A stretch of 64,000 nucleotides of DNA from Candidatus Krumholzibacteriota bacterium (GTDB taxonomy: Bacteria; Krumholzibacteriota; Krumholzibacteriia; LZORAL124-64-63). The stretch covers positions 1,471,388-1,535,387 of the forward strand of contig JAKLEB010000002.1 of assembly GCA_022711765.1 (NCBI GenBank), written 5' to 3'. Below the pieces are notes generated by a model that saw only the letters and a program-made list of their open reading frames with translations, was not told where the DNA came from and searched no databases. Positions within the stretch are counted from its first letter, which is position 1, and each line of letters starts with the position of its first letter. Below are positions 1-9,307 of the stretch, piece by piece. The position numbers and the translations under genes were made by a program.

Positions 1-243
1 GAGAACGAGGCGGCGCACCTCGCGCTGGTGTCGGTGCGCTGGAACACCGAGAGCTCCCGGCAGGTCGTGATGCGCCGCGCCCAGGATGAACTGGCTCTGG
101 TGTGTCCCGACGCACCCAGCACGATCCGCCTGGCCGCCGGCCGGAGTCCGAGCGAGAAGCTGGCGTGGTCGGGCGTCCTGAAGCGGCTCGAACCGCGAGA
201 CGACGCGCTCCCCGGCGCCGTCGCGGCGACGGTGCGCCCGTGA
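1..243 (+). CDS. C-terminal fragment of an FtsL-like division protein (5' end outside window)
   Basis: The frame is open from base 1 to a TGA at 241-243, so this is the last 80 residues of a longer protein. The sequence around MRRAQDELALVCPD resembles the juxta-septal end of FtsL, where a coiled coil is followed by an (A)REELGLV-P-like motif. FtsL is a bitopic division protein that pairs with FtsB and FtsQ and helps activate FtsWI. Its place directly before ftsI in a dcw cluster is the usual place of ftsL. The transmembrane helix would lie upstream and cannot be seen. The identity rests on position and a short motif. Confidence 0.5.
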   Translation, partial: ENEAAHLALVSVRWNTESSRQVVMRRAQDELALVCPDAPSTIRLAAGRSPSEKLAWSGVLKRLEPRDDALPGAVAATVRP

Positions 244-2345
244 CGGGCCGCGAGGGTCCGGCCTTCCGCCTGTCCCTGGTCAAGTGGGCGTGCCTCGTGT
301 CGGCGTGCGTGCTCGTCGCCCGGCTCGTCCAGGTCCAGGTCGTCCAGCACGAGCGGCACCGGATCGCCGCGGACAAGTTGTGGCTGGACGCGGAGGTCAT
401 CGAGCCGCACCGCGGGAACCTCTTCGACCGCCAGGGCCGGCCGCTCGCCCTGACGGTCAGCTCTCATCGCGTCAGCGTGATCGGCTCCCAGGTGAACCGC
501 CCCGATTCGGTGAGCGCCGTCCTCGCGGAGGTCCTCGCGGCGGACCGCGCCGACATGGCGCGGCGCGTCGCCGCCGCGGGCAAGCGGTACGTGACCATCG
601 AACCGCAGGCGTTCCTGACCGAGGCGCAGAAGCGCCGGCTCAAGCGGTTCGCTGGCGTGGAGATCATCGATCAGCTCGGCCGCGTGTATCCGCTGGACGG
701 CGTCGGGGCGTCGCTGATCGGCTTCTACCGCGAGGACCCCGACCGGACCCGGCGCTGCACGGGACTCGAGCTGGGGCTCGATTCGCTGCTGGTCGGCGAG
801 CCGGGGCGGTCGATGAAGGTGTGCTCGGCCCGGCTCGGCCAGGACTACGGCGACGTGGTGGTCGAACCGGTCCGCCACGGTGCCGACGTGGTCCTGACGA
901 TCGACGCCGACCTGCAGGAGATCTGCGAGAGCCGGCTCCGCGACGCGGTCGCCGTCTGCGATGCCGCCGCCGGCTCGGTGCTCGTTCTCGATCCGCGCAA
1001 CGGCGATATCCTGGCCGCCGCGAGCTATCCCCTCGTGGAGACGCGCGAGCGACCCGTGCGCGACGTGGCCTGCTGGATCAACCGCAACCTGACCACGGCC
1101 TTCGAGCCGGGCTCCGTGTTCAAGATCTTCACGGCCGCGACGCTGCTCGCGCGGGGCGTCGTGGACACCGCGACGGTCTTCGACTGCTCGGACAACCGGT
1201 TCGGCGGCTACACTATCGACGAGGCGGCCGGCCATCACTACGGGCGCCTGGATTTCATGGAGGCGTTCAGCCAGTCGAGCAACGTCTGGTTCGCGCGCGC
1301 CGCGACCAACCTGTCGCGGGAGGAGCAGTACCGCGCTCTGGTCGACTTCGGGTTCGGAAAGCTGACCGGGCTGCCGTACCCGGCCGAGCGGGCCGGCATC
1401 CTGGCCGTGCCGACGGCGTGGTCCGCGCGATCGCAGCCGACGATCGCGATCGGCCAGGAGGTCGCGGTCAGTCCGCTGCAGCTGGGCCTCGCGGTCGCCG
1501 CCGTCGCCAACGGCGGTACGCTCTTCGCGCCGAGGATCTACTGCGAGGTGCGCTCCGGACCCGGGGCGGCCGCCCAGCACGTCGAGCCGGAGCCCCTGCG
1601 ATCGGTGTTGCCGCGCGGACTCGATGCGGTCCTGCGGGAAGCGATGCGGCGGGTCGTGCGCGAGGGGACCGGCGCCGCGGTCGAACGCGACTGGATCGCG
1701 ATCGGGGGCAAGACGGGCACCGGTCAGAAGAGCGTGCCGGGCCGCGGCTACCGCGACAACCTGCACGTGGCGACGTTCGTCGGCCTCCTGCCGGTCGCCG
1801 CGCCGCGCCTGGTGATCGTGGCGGTTCTCGACGAGCCGAGCTGGTCGAAGCACTACGCCGCCCAGAGCGCGGCTCCGCTCTTCGGCGCGGTCGTCGACGA
1901 CATCCGGCGCACGACCGACTGGCTCACGGATGTCGACCTGACCTGCGAGCGCCGCGTGATCGGGCCGGATCGGCAGGCGCTCCCCGTGCCGGACGTGATG
2001 TTCCTCACCAGCGCGGGCGCCGTGCGCCGGCTGGAAAGCGCCGGGTTCACGGTGCGCGGGGCCGAGCCGGAGGGCAGGGTGATCATGCAGGTCCCGGCCG
2101 CCGGCAGCCTGCTCGCGCCCGGCCAGACAGTCGCCCTCACGGTGCGCGCCCGCGCGGGCGACACGCCGCAGGCCTGTCCGGACGTGCGCGGTCTGAGTAA
2201 CCGCGAGATCCAGGCGCTGGCCGCGAGGCTCGGCGTGCCGGTGGAGGTGGCCGGCGTCGGCTACGTCGCCGACCAGGAGCCGGCTCCGGGCGTGGACCTC
2301 ACGGCGGACGGACTGCGCGTCAGGATGACCAACACATGGCAATGA
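240..2345 (+). CDS. ftsI: FtsI/PBP3-type septal transpeptidase with two PASTA domains
   Basis: Class B penicillin-binding protein that cross-links septal peptidoglycan in the periplasm, working with FtsW. With a GTG start at 240 (GTGA overlap with the previous stop) the protein has 701 residues. One N-terminal membrane anchor lies at about residues 10-30. The dimerisation-domain motif RGNLFDRQG follows. The catalytic motifs are S292-V-F-K295, S346-S-N348 and K491-T-G. Two PASTA-like repeats occupy the last ~140 residues (VPDVMFLT... and CPDVRGLS...), as in PASTA-bearing FtsI/SpoVD proteins. The frame extends further upstream, but the hydrophobic anchor and the stop/start overlap favour 240. 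It overlaps murE by 10 bases. Confidence 0.93.
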   Translation: MTGREGPAFRLSLVKWACLVSACVLVARLVQVQVVQHERHRIAADKLWLDAEVIEPHRGNLFDRQGRPLALTVSSHRVSVIGSQVNRPDSVSAVLAEVLAADRADMARRVAAAGKRYVTIEPQAFLTEAQKRRLKRFAGVEIIDQLGRVYPLDGVGASLIGFYREDPDRTRRCTGLELGLDSLLVGEPGRSMKVCSARLGQDYGDVVVEPVRHGADVVLTIDADLQEICESRLRDAVAVCDAAAGSVLVLDPRNGDILAAASYPLVETRERPVRDVACWINRNLTTAFEPGSVFKIFTAATLLARGVVDTATVFDCSDNRFGGYTIDEAAGHHYGRLDFMEAFSQSSNVWFARAATNLSREEQYRALVDFGFGKLTGLPYPAERAGILAVPTAWSARSQPTIAIGQEVAVSPLQLGLAVAAVANGGTLFAPRIYCEVRSGPGAAAQHVEPEPLRSVLPRGLDAVLREAMRRVVREGTGAAVERDWIAIGGKTGTGQKSVPGRGYRDNLHVATFVGLLPVAAPRLVIVAVLDEPSWSKHYAAQSAAPLFGAVVDDIRRTTDWLTDVDLTCERRVIGPDRQALPVPDVMFLTSAGAVRRLESAGFTVRGAEPEGRVIMQVPAAGSLLAPGQTVALTVRARAGDTPQACPDVRGLSNREIQALAARLGVPVEVAGVGYVADQEPAPGVDLTADGLRVRMTNTWQ

Positions 2346-3877
2346 CGCTCGCCACGCTCTGCGCGCCGTGGCCCGACCTGGAGATCCTCGGCGACGGTGG
2401 CGTGCCGATCGCGGCGGTCGTCGAGGACTCGCGGCGCGCCGGACCGGGCACGCTCTTCGTGGCGGTCGCGGGTCACGGCGCCGACGGACACGCGTTCGTG
2501 GCGCAAGCAGTCGCGGCGGGCGCCGCGGCCGTGGCGGTGGATCGCTCGCGGCTGGACGATTCACGGGCCGCCCTTCTCGAACCTCGTCCCGCGGCCTGGG
2601 TCGCAGCCTCCTGCACCCGTGGGCTTCCGGCCCGTCTGGCGCGGGAATGCGAGGGGCGGCCCGACACTCTCCTGACGATGGTCGGCGTGACCGGCACCAA
2701 CGGCAAGACGACGACCTCGTTCCTGATCCAGGAATTGCTCGGGCGGCTCGCCGGTCCCTGCGGCCTGCTGGGCACCATCCGCTACGACGACGGCCGCGAG
2801 CGCTTCCGGGCGCCGCTCACGACGCCGGGCGGCCCGGAGCTCTTCCGCTGGCTGGGCCGCATGGTGCGCGCGGGGTGCCGGTCGGCGTCGATGGAGATCT
2901 CGTCCCACGCGCTGGACCAGGACCGTCCCGGCGACCTCGCGCTGGACGTCGCCGTGCTCACGAACCTCGGTCGCGATCATCTCGACTACCACGGCGATCT
3001 CGCGCGCTACCTCGCGGCGAAGACGCGGATCCTCGAGCTTCTCCAGGCCATGCCCCGGCGAGGGAAACCGGCCGGCGCGGCCGTGATCAACGCCGGCGAC
3101 CCGGCGCTCGGAAGCCTCGAGACCGGAGCGCTCGACGCCGTCCGCTACGCGACGGCGCCGGACCGCGCGACGGGCCGGGTGGACCTCGCGGTGCGGAGCG
3201 CCCGTCTGGCGCTCGACGCGACCCGCCTCGAGCTGGACTGGCGCGGGCGCCGGCTCGCCGTCGCGAGCCCGCTCGTCGGTCGGTTCAACGTCGAGAACCT
3301 GACGGCGGCGCTCGGCGCCGGACTCGCGCTCGGTCTGGACCCCGACGACTGCGCGGGCGCGCTCGCCGGGGTCAGCCAGGTCCCGGGCCGTCTCGAGCGG
3401 TTCCTGCTCCCCGCCGGCGGTCTGGCCGTCGTCGACTACGCGCACACGCACGACGCCCTCGCGGCCGTGCTCCTCGCTTGCCGCGAGCTCAGCCACCGTC
3501 GTCTCGGCGTCGTCTTCGGCTGCGGCGGCGACCGCGATCGCGGCAAGCGGCCGCTCATGGGCCGCGTGGCCGCCGAGCTCGCGGACCTGGTCTGGATCAC
3601 GTCGGACAACCCTCGCAGCGAGGACCCGGCGACGATCTGCGCCGAGATCGCTGCCGGCTTCGATTCCGTCTCCGCGCCGCGGGCCGCGGGCCGAACGGTC
3701 ATCGTCGATCGTACGGCGGCGATCTCGGCGGCGCTCGCCGCCGCCCGCGAGGGCGACGTGATCGTGGTGGCGGGCAAGGGCCATGAAGACTACCAGTTGG
3801 TGCAGGGGCGGACTCTGCACCTGGACGATCGCGAGATCGTCGGCGCGTGGATCGCCCGGGAGGGTGGTCATGCGTGA
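2336..3877 (+). CDS. murE: UDP-MurNAc-L-Ala-D-Glu:meso-diaminopimelate ligase MurE
   Basis: Cytoplasmic Mur ligase adding the third stem-peptide residue. The 513-residue protein has the family N-terminal domain, the ATP loop GVTGTNGKTTT (K124) and, near the C-terminus, D424-N-P-R427. DNPR is the known determinant of meso-diaminopimelate specificity, so the peptidoglycan is probably DAP-type. The start at 2336 lies inside the end of ftsI; a second ATG at 2342 would give the common ATGA overlap and cannot be excluded. An AGGA about nine bases upstream supports 2336. The 3' end overlaps murF by eight bases. Confidence 0.95.
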   Translation: MAMTLATLCAPWPDLEILGDGGVPIAAVVEDSRRAGPGTLFVAVAGHGADGHAFVAQAVAAGAAAVAVDRSRLDDSRAALLEPRPAAWVAASCTRGLPARLARECEGRPDTLLTMVGVTGTNGKTTTSFLIQELLGRLAGPCGLLGTIRYDDGRERFRAPLTTPGGPELFRWLGRMVRAGCRSASMEISSHALDQDRPGDLALDVAVLTNLGRDHLDYHGDLARYLAAKTRILELLQAMPRRGKPAGAAVINAGDPALGSLETGALDAVRYATAPDRATGRVDLAVRSARLALDATRLELDWRGRRLAVASPLVGRFNVENLTAALGAGLALGLDPDDCAGALAGVSQVPGRLERFLLPAGGLAVVDYAHTHDALAAVLLACRELSHRRLGVVFGCGGDRDRGKRPLMGRVAAELADLVWITSDNPRSEDPATICAEIAAGFDSVSAPRAAGRTVIVDRTAAISAALAAAREGDVIVVAGKGHEDYQLVQGRTLHLDDREIVGAWIAREGGHA

Positions 3878-5315
3878 CCGCTACGATCTCGCCGCCGCGG
3901 CGGCGGACCTCGCCGGGGTCGGCCTTTTGCGCGGCGCCTGGATCGCCGCGGACGGCGCCTGGCGACGGATCGATCCGGACGGCCTCGACGGCGGTTTCCA
4001 CGACGCCGTGCTCGATTCGCGAGACGTGCGCCCCGGCGTGCTGTTCGTCGGCCTGCGCGGAGCCCAGCAGGACGGACGTCGTTTCGCGGGCGAGGCGCTG
4101 CGCGGAGGCGCGCACGCGCTCGTCGGCGGGGTCGCGGGCGGCGCGGACGAGCCCGAGGGGCCCGCGCCGGCGTCGGGCACGGTCCTCGTCGCGAGCGATC
4201 CGGTGGCGGCGCTCTCGGTGCTCGCCGCGCGCTGGCGGTCCCGGATGACTCCGCTCGTCATCGGGGTCACGGGCAGCAACGGCAAGACGACGACGAAGGA
4301 TCTCCTCGCGGCCATGCTGGCCGGCGCGGGACCGGTGCACGCCACGAAGGCCAACCACAACAACGTGCAGGGCGTGCCCCTGACCCTGCTCGGCCTGGCA
4401 TCGCGCCACCGGTTCGCGGTCATCGAGATGGGGGCGTCGGCGGTCGGCCACATCGCGGCGCGTGCGGCCCTCGCGCGCCCGGCGATCGGGGTCATCACCA
4501 ACGCCGCTGGCGCCCACCTCGAGGAGTTCGGCGGCCTCGAGCAGGTCATCGCCGGCAAGGGGGAGCTGCTCGCCGCCCTGCCGCCCGCCGGTACGGCCGT
4601 GCTGAACGCGGACAGCCCGGGATTCGCCGAGTGGCGGCGCCAGGCGCCGTGCCCGGTCGTGAGCTGGGGGAAACGCGCCGGCGATCACCGCTGGGACTGG
4701 GCCCCGGATCCCGCGACCGGCAGGGGCGTGCTCCGGCTCGACGGCGAACAGTGGCCGGTTCCGCTGCCGGGCCGGCACAACGGCGCGAACCTCTGCGCCG
4801 CGCTGCTCGCCGCGCGCGCCGCCGGCGCCAGCGACGCGCAGATCCGCCGCGGCCTCGCGACGTTCCGGGCGTCGCCGCACCGGGCCGACCTGCGGCGCCT
4901 GGGCGGCCGCTGGGTGCTGGACGACAGCTATAACGCGAACCCCGAGAGCATGGTCAGCGCCGCGCGCATGCTGGGCGAGCTGCCGGGAGGTCCGGCCTGG
5001 GCCGTCGTCGGCGGCATGGCCGAGCTGGGTCCCCGGTCGCCCGCTCTCCACCGCGAGTGCGGCCGCGAGCTGGCCGCGGCGGGCATCGCCCGTCTCGTGG
5101 CGGTCGGCGAGGCGGCGCAGCTCCTGGCCGAGGGATTCCGGGCGGGCGGCGGCCGGGCCGAGGAGTGCCCCGACCACGCCGCCGCCGCCAGGCTGCTCGA
5201 CCGGGAGACGCGCCCCGGCGACCGCATCCTGATCAAGGGCTCCCGCTCGACGGCGATGGAGCGCGTGCTCGCGGAGCTCCGCGAACACGCGGGCTGGACG
5301 GAGGAACGGCCGTGA
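3870..5315 (+). CDS. murF: UDP-MurNAc-tripeptide:D-Ala-D-Ala ligase MurF
   Basis: Last Mur ligase, adding D-Ala-D-Ala to the UDP-MurNAc tripeptide in the cytoplasm. The 481 residues include the ATP loop GVTGSNGKTTT with K139, then the family motifs TKANHNNVQGVP and DDSYNANPESM. The ATG at 3870 is chosen because it starts at the end of murE (8-base overlap) and the frame upstream of it looks unlike MurF. The next gene is murD with a GTGA overlap; mraY, which usually stands between them, is absent. Confidence 0.95.
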   Translation: MRDRYDLAAAAADLAGVGLLRGAWIAADGAWRRIDPDGLDGGFHDAVLDSRDVRPGVLFVGLRGAQQDGRRFAGEALRGGAHALVGGVAGGADEPEGPAPASGTVLVASDPVAALSVLAARWRSRMTPLVIGVTGSNGKTTTKDLLAAMLAGAGPVHATKANHNNVQGVPLTLLGLASRHRFAVIEMGASAVGHIAARAALARPAIGVITNAAGAHLEEFGGLEQVIAGKGELLAALPPAGTAVLNADSPGFAEWRRQAPCPVVSWGKRAGDHRWDWAPDPATGRGVLRLDGEQWPVPLPGRHNGANLCAALLAARAAGASDAQIRRGLATFRASPHRADLRRLGGRWVLDDSYNANPESMVSAARMLGELPGGPAWAVVGGMAELGPRSPALHRECGRELAAAGIARLVAVGEAAQLLAEGFRAGGGRAEECPDHAAAARLLDRETRPGDRILIKGSRSTAMERVLAELREHAGWTEERP

Positions 5316-6694
5316 CCGCACCCCGCTTGACCGGACGCACCGTCCTGGTCGTCGGCCTGGGCCGCAGCGGCTGCGCCGCGGGCGCGCTCCTGCGGCGCCA
5401 CGGCGCCCGCGTGCTCGGCGCCGACGACGCCGGCCGGGACGCGATCGAGCGCCGCTGGCGGCGCGACGAGATCGACCCGGCGGTGTCCGGCGCCGCGTTC
5501 GACGAGCTTCTGACCGGCCCGACCTGGCACGCTGTCGCTCCGGCCGATCTCCACGCCGTCGTGCTGAGCCCGGGCGTGCCGCCCGAGCATCCCGGTCTGG
5601 CCGCGCTGCGCCAGGCCGGCGTTCCTGTCCACGGCGAGCTGGAGTGGGCGTCCCGGTTCTTCGGCGGCCGGACCGTCGCCGTCACCGGCACCAACGGCAA
5701 GTCGACCACCACGGCGTGGATCGCGCACGTCCTGCAGACCGCCGGCCTCACGAGCCCGGCGCTCGGCAACCTCGGCAACCCGCTGGCGAACGAGGCGGAT
5801 CGGCTGCCGTCCGACGCAGTTCCCGTGATCGAGTGCAGCAGTTTCCAGCTCGAGACGATCGAGTCCTACCAGCCCACGGTCGGCGTACTCTTGAACCTCG
5901 CGCCCGACCACCTCGATCGGTATCCGGACCTCGCCTCCTATTATGCGGCCAAGGCGCGGCTGGCCGCCCAGGTCGCCCCCGACGGCGCGTTCGTCACCTG
6001 GACCGAGTGCCCGGAGGGCCTCGCCTGGCGCCACGGCGGCCGGCGCCTTCTCTTCGGCGATCCGGTCGCCGGCGCGGATGCCTGGCTCGCCGAGGGCCGG
6101 GTCCGCGTGCGCCGGCGCGGCGAGGTGCGCGACCTCCTGGCGGTCGCCGACCTCTTTCTGCAGTCCCCGCCGAACCTGCTGAACGCGGCGGCGACGGCGG
6201 CGGCCGTGCTGTCGCTCGTCGACGATCTCGACGCGGTCGCCGAGGGTCTGCGCACGTTCCGCGGACTCGCGCACCGGCACCAGCTGGTGGGGCGGCTCGG
6301 CGGCGTGCGGTTCGTGAACGATACCAAGGCCACCAACGTCCACGCCGTCTGCGCCGGCTTGCGCGGCTATCCAACGCCGGTCGTGCTCATCGCGGGAGGG
6401 AGCGGCAAGGGCGAAGACTACGCCCCGCTGCGCGAGGTGATGGCGCCCGTGCGGCACGTGGTCACGATCGGCCAGGAGGGGCCGGCGATCGCGGCCGCCC
6501 TCGCCGGCCGCGTGCCGACGTCGCCCGCGGTCGACCTGCCCGCGGCCGTGCGGCTCGCCGCCAGCCTGGCGGCGCCCGACGCGACGGTCCTCTTGAGCCC
6601 AGCCTGCGCCAGCTTCGACATGTTCAACAACTACCGGGAGCGCGGGGAGGCCTTCGCGGCCGCCGCTCGCGCCCTCGGCGCCCGGGAGGATTGA
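5312..6694 (+). CDS. murD: UDP-MurNAc-L-alanine:D-glutamate ligase MurD
   Basis: Cytoplasmic Mur ligase adding D-glutamate. 460 residues from a GTG at 5312 that overlaps the murF stop (GTGA). The N-terminal nucleotide-fold motif VLVVGLGRSG is followed by the ATP loop GTNGKSTT (K130), ECSSFQLE, the NLAPDHLDRY signature and FVNDTKATN. The length is typical for MurD. The protein ends one base before the ftsW start codon, so translation is probably coupled. Confidence 0.95.
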   Translation: MTAPRLTGRTVLVVGLGRSGCAAGALLRRHGARVLGADDAGRDAIERRWRRDEIDPAVSGAAFDELLTGPTWHAVAPADLHAVVLSPGVPPEHPGLAALRQAGVPVHGELEWASRFFGGRTVAVTGTNGKSTTTAWIAHVLQTAGLTSPALGNLGNPLANEADRLPSDAVPVIECSSFQLETIESYQPTVGVLLNLAPDHLDRYPDLASYYAAKARLAAQVAPDGAFVTWTECPEGLAWRHGGRRLLFGDPVAGADAWLAEGRVRVRRRGEVRDLLAVADLFLQSPPNLLNAAATAAAVLSLVDDLDAVAEGLRTFRGLAHRHQLVGRLGGVRFVNDTKATNVHAVCAGLRGYPTPVVLIAGGSGKGEDYAPLREVMAPVRHVVTIGQEGPAIAAALAGRVPTSPAVDLPAAVRLAASLAAPDATVLLSPACASFDMFNNYRERGEAFAAAARALGARED

Positions 6695-6695
6695 G

Positions 6696-7889
6696 ATGCG
6701 CCGACTGACCATCCCGCGCCGCCTGCGCGGCGTCGACCACGACAGCTGGTTCATCGGCGCGGTCGTGACGCTCTGCCTGCTCGGTACGATCGCCGTCTAC
6801 GGCGCGGGGAGCTTCCGGTCGCAGTCGCTCGGGCAGTACCATTACTTGCTGGCGCACCTGCAGCGCCTCGCGATCGGTCTGGTCGGGGCGATCGTCCTGG
6901 CGACCGTCGACCATACCCGGTTCCGGCGCGACTGGCTCGTCTGGTCCGCGCTCGGGATCGGGCTGGGCCTCACCGCGCTGCCCGTCGTCCTGCGCGGGCT
7001 GGGAATCGACCGCTGGATCGAGGTCGGCGGTCTGGGCCAGTTCCAGCCGATCGAGCTCGCCAAGCTCGCGCTCGTGCTCTTCCTCGCGTACCGGCTGTCG
7101 GTCTCCCCGCTGGACCGGCCGCTCGGCGCCCGCCAGCTCGCGATCACGCTGGGGGCCGGCCCCCTCCTGCTCATGCTGCTGCTCGCGCTGCAGCCGAACT
7201 TCGGCAACGTCGTCGTGATGGCGCTGGTGACGATCCTGATGCTGCACCTTGCCGGTCTGGACCGGCGCTGGCTGCTCGCCGTCGCGCCTGTCGGCGCGGC
7301 GGCGGCCCTGGTCGGCTACGTCTGCGTGAGCAAACTCCAGGTCCGCATCGACCAATGGCTGCTCGGCTGGCGCGGGGTGGGCGTGGCCGGCGAGCTGCCG
7401 TTCAGCGACCAGGTCTTCCGCGCGTTGCTGGGCATGGGCGCGGGCGGCTGGCACGGTCTGGGCCCGGGCAACAGCCACAACAAGTTCTCGTTCCTGCCGG
7501 AGAACCACACGGACTTCGCGATCTCGTACCTCGGCGAGGAGCTGGGGTTGATCGGGACCACGACCGTGGTCGTGGCGCTCCTGGTCCTCGCCTGGCGCTC
7601 CCTGGTCATCGCCGGGCGCGCGCCGACGCGGTTCAGCCAGCTGCTCGCCGCCGGCCTCGGCGGCATGATCTTCATCTACGGCGTCGCGAACATCGCCATG
7701 GTCACCGGCGTCATCCCGGTCATGGGCGTACCGCTGCCGTTCGTCAGCTACGGCGGCTCGGCCCTGGTGACCAACCTCGCGGCGGTCGGGATCATCCTGA
7801 ACGTCGACCGGCAGAGCCGCGGCCGCCGGCAGCGCACGCCGGGGATCCGGCGTCTGAGCCTGTTTGACCGCGCGACCGAGAGGCGGTAG
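6696..7889 (+). CDS. ftsW: FtsW/RodA/SpoVE-family septal glycosyltransferase
   Basis: SEDS-family polytopic membrane protein that polymerises lipid II into septal glycan with FtsI. 397 residues with about nine to ten hydrophobic segments. The family signature near the C-terminus, PFVSYGGSAL, starts at P348, and the central region carries the GRWIE-like segment as DRWIEVGG and the QPIELAK motif. The position between murD and murC and the partner ftsI in the same cluster favour FtsW over RodA. murG, which normally follows ftsW, is not present; the next gene is murC after 32 bases. Confidence 0.93.
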   Translation: MRRLTIPRRLRGVDHDSWFIGAVVTLCLLGTIAVYGAGSFRSQSLGQYHYLLAHLQRLAIGLVGAIVLATVDHTRFRRDWLVWSALGIGLGLTALPVVLRGLGIDRWIEVGGLGQFQPIELAKLALVLFLAYRLSVSPLDRPLGARQLAITLGAGPLLLMLLLALQPNFGNVVVMALVTILMLHLAGLDRRWLLAVAPVGAAAALVGYVCVSKLQVRIDQWLLGWRGVGVAGELPFSDQVFRALLGMGAGGWHGLGPGNSHNKFSFLPENHTDFAISYLGEELGLIGTTTVVVALLVLAWRSLVIAGRAPTRFSQLLAAGLGGMIFIYGVANIAMVTGVIPVMGVPLPFVSYGGSALVTNLAAVGIILNVDRQSRGRRQRTPGIRRLSLFDRATERR

Positions 7890-7921
7890 AATATCCGGAC
7901 ACCGGTGCGCAGGGAGGCGCC

Positions 7922-9307
7922 ATGTTCCGGAACACTCGCCACATCCACCTCGTCGCGATCGGCGGGGTGGGTATGAGCGGGATCGCGGAGGTCCTGCTCA
8001 ATCTCGGCTTCTCCGTCAGCGGCAGCGATCTGCGCCGGTCGGCGTCCACCGACCGGCTCGCGTCGCTCGGGGCGCGGATCCACATCGGTCATGCTGCGGA
8101 GCACGTGGCGGAAGCCGACGTGGTCGTCCGCTCGTCGGCCGTCACCGAGGCGAACTGCGAGGTGAGCGAAGCCCGCCGCCGGCGGATCCCGGTGATCCGC
8201 CGCGCGGAGATGCTGGCCGAGCTCATGCGGCTCAAGCAGGGCGTGGCCGTCGCCGGGTCCCACGGCAAGACCACGACCACCAGCCTGACGGCCGCGGTCC
8301 TCGCCGCCGGCGGACTCGACCCGACCGTCATCGTGGGCGGCCAGGTCCTCGCGCTCGGCACGAACGCCGTGCTCGGCGGAGGCGATTACCTCGTGGCCGA
8401 GGCCGACGAGAGCGACGGGAGCTTCCTGCACCTGACACCGACGATCGCCGTCGTCACGAACATCGATCACGAGCACGTCGACCATTATCCGGACCTGAAC
8501 GACCTGCGGGCCGCGTTCGTCGAGTTCGTCGGCCGGGTCCCGTTCTACGGCACGGCCGTGCTCTGCGCCGACGACCCCGAGGTCCGGGGGATCATCCCGC
8601 GGGTCGACCGCCGGATCGTCACCTACGGCTTCTCCCGCGAGGCCGACGTCCGCGTCGACCCGGAGACGGTCACGAGCGGTCCGGACGGCCAGTCGGGCGA
8701 GGTCTGGACAGCGGACGGGAAGGTCGGCCGCCTGCGCCTGCCGCAGCTCGGCCGGCACAACCTCCGCAACGCGCTCGCGGCGATCGCCGTGGGCAGGGAT
8801 CTCGGCGTCTCCTTCCCGACGGCCGCGGCGGCTCTGGCCGCGTTCCGCGGCGTCGGCCGGCGCTGCGAGAGCCATGGCGAACCCGGCGGCGTCCTGGTCC
8901 TCGACGACTACGGGCACCACCCGACCGAGCTCTCCGCCACGATGGAGGTCGCGCGAGCGTACGACCGGCGCGTCGCCGTCCTGTTCCAGCCGCACCGGTA
9001 CTCGCGCACCCGTCACTTCGCGCGCGAGTTCGCCGACGCCTTGGCCGGCGCCGATCTCGTCGGGCTGCTGCCGGTCTACGCCGCCGGCGAGGAAGACCCC
9101 GGCCAGGCCGGCAGCGACCTGATCGCCGCCGAACTGGCGGGACGGTACCGGCGGCCGGTCCAGCTGCTCGTCGACCACCAGGGGGTGTTCGACTGGCTCG
9201 ACGCCGAGGTCGTGGCCGGCGATCTGCTGTTGACGTCCGGCGCCGGCGACATCGGGCGCCTCGTGCCTCAGCTGTGTGAACACCTGGCCAGGAGGCGGCC
9301 CGCGTGA
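7922..9307 (+). CDS. murC: UDP-N-acetylmuramate:L-alanine ligase MurC
   Basis: First Mur ligase, joining L-alanine to UDP-MurNAc. 461 residues starting at an ATG preceded by GGGAGG. The protein begins with the MurC hallmark HLVAIGGVGMSGIAEVLL, followed by the ATP loop AGSHGKTTTT (K116), EADESDGSF, TNIDHEHVDHY and DDYGHHPTE. The stop overlaps the GTG of ftsQ. murB and ddl, frequent neighbours of murC, are missing here. Confidence 0.96.
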   Translation: MFRNTRHIHLVAIGGVGMSGIAEVLLNLGFSVSGSDLRRSASTDRLASLGARIHIGHAAEHVAEADVVVRSSAVTEANCEVSEARRRRIPVIRRAEMLAELMRLKQGVAVAGSHGKTTTTSLTAAVLAAGGLDPTVIVGGQVLALGTNAVLGGGDYLVAEADESDGSFLHLTPTIAVVTNIDHEHVDHYPDLNDLRAAFVEFVGRVPFYGTAVLCADDPEVRGIIPRVDRRIVTYGFSREADVRVDPETVTSGPDGQSGEVWTADGKVGRLRLPQLGRHNLRNALAAIAVGRDLGVSFPTAAAALAAFRGVGRRCESHGEPGGVLVLDDYGHHPTELSATMEVARAYDRRVAVLFQPHRYSRTRHFAREFADALAGADLVGLLPVYAAGEEDPGQAGSDLIAAELAGRYRRPVQLLVDHQGVFDWLDAEVVAGDLLLTSGAGDIGRLVPQLCEHLARRRPA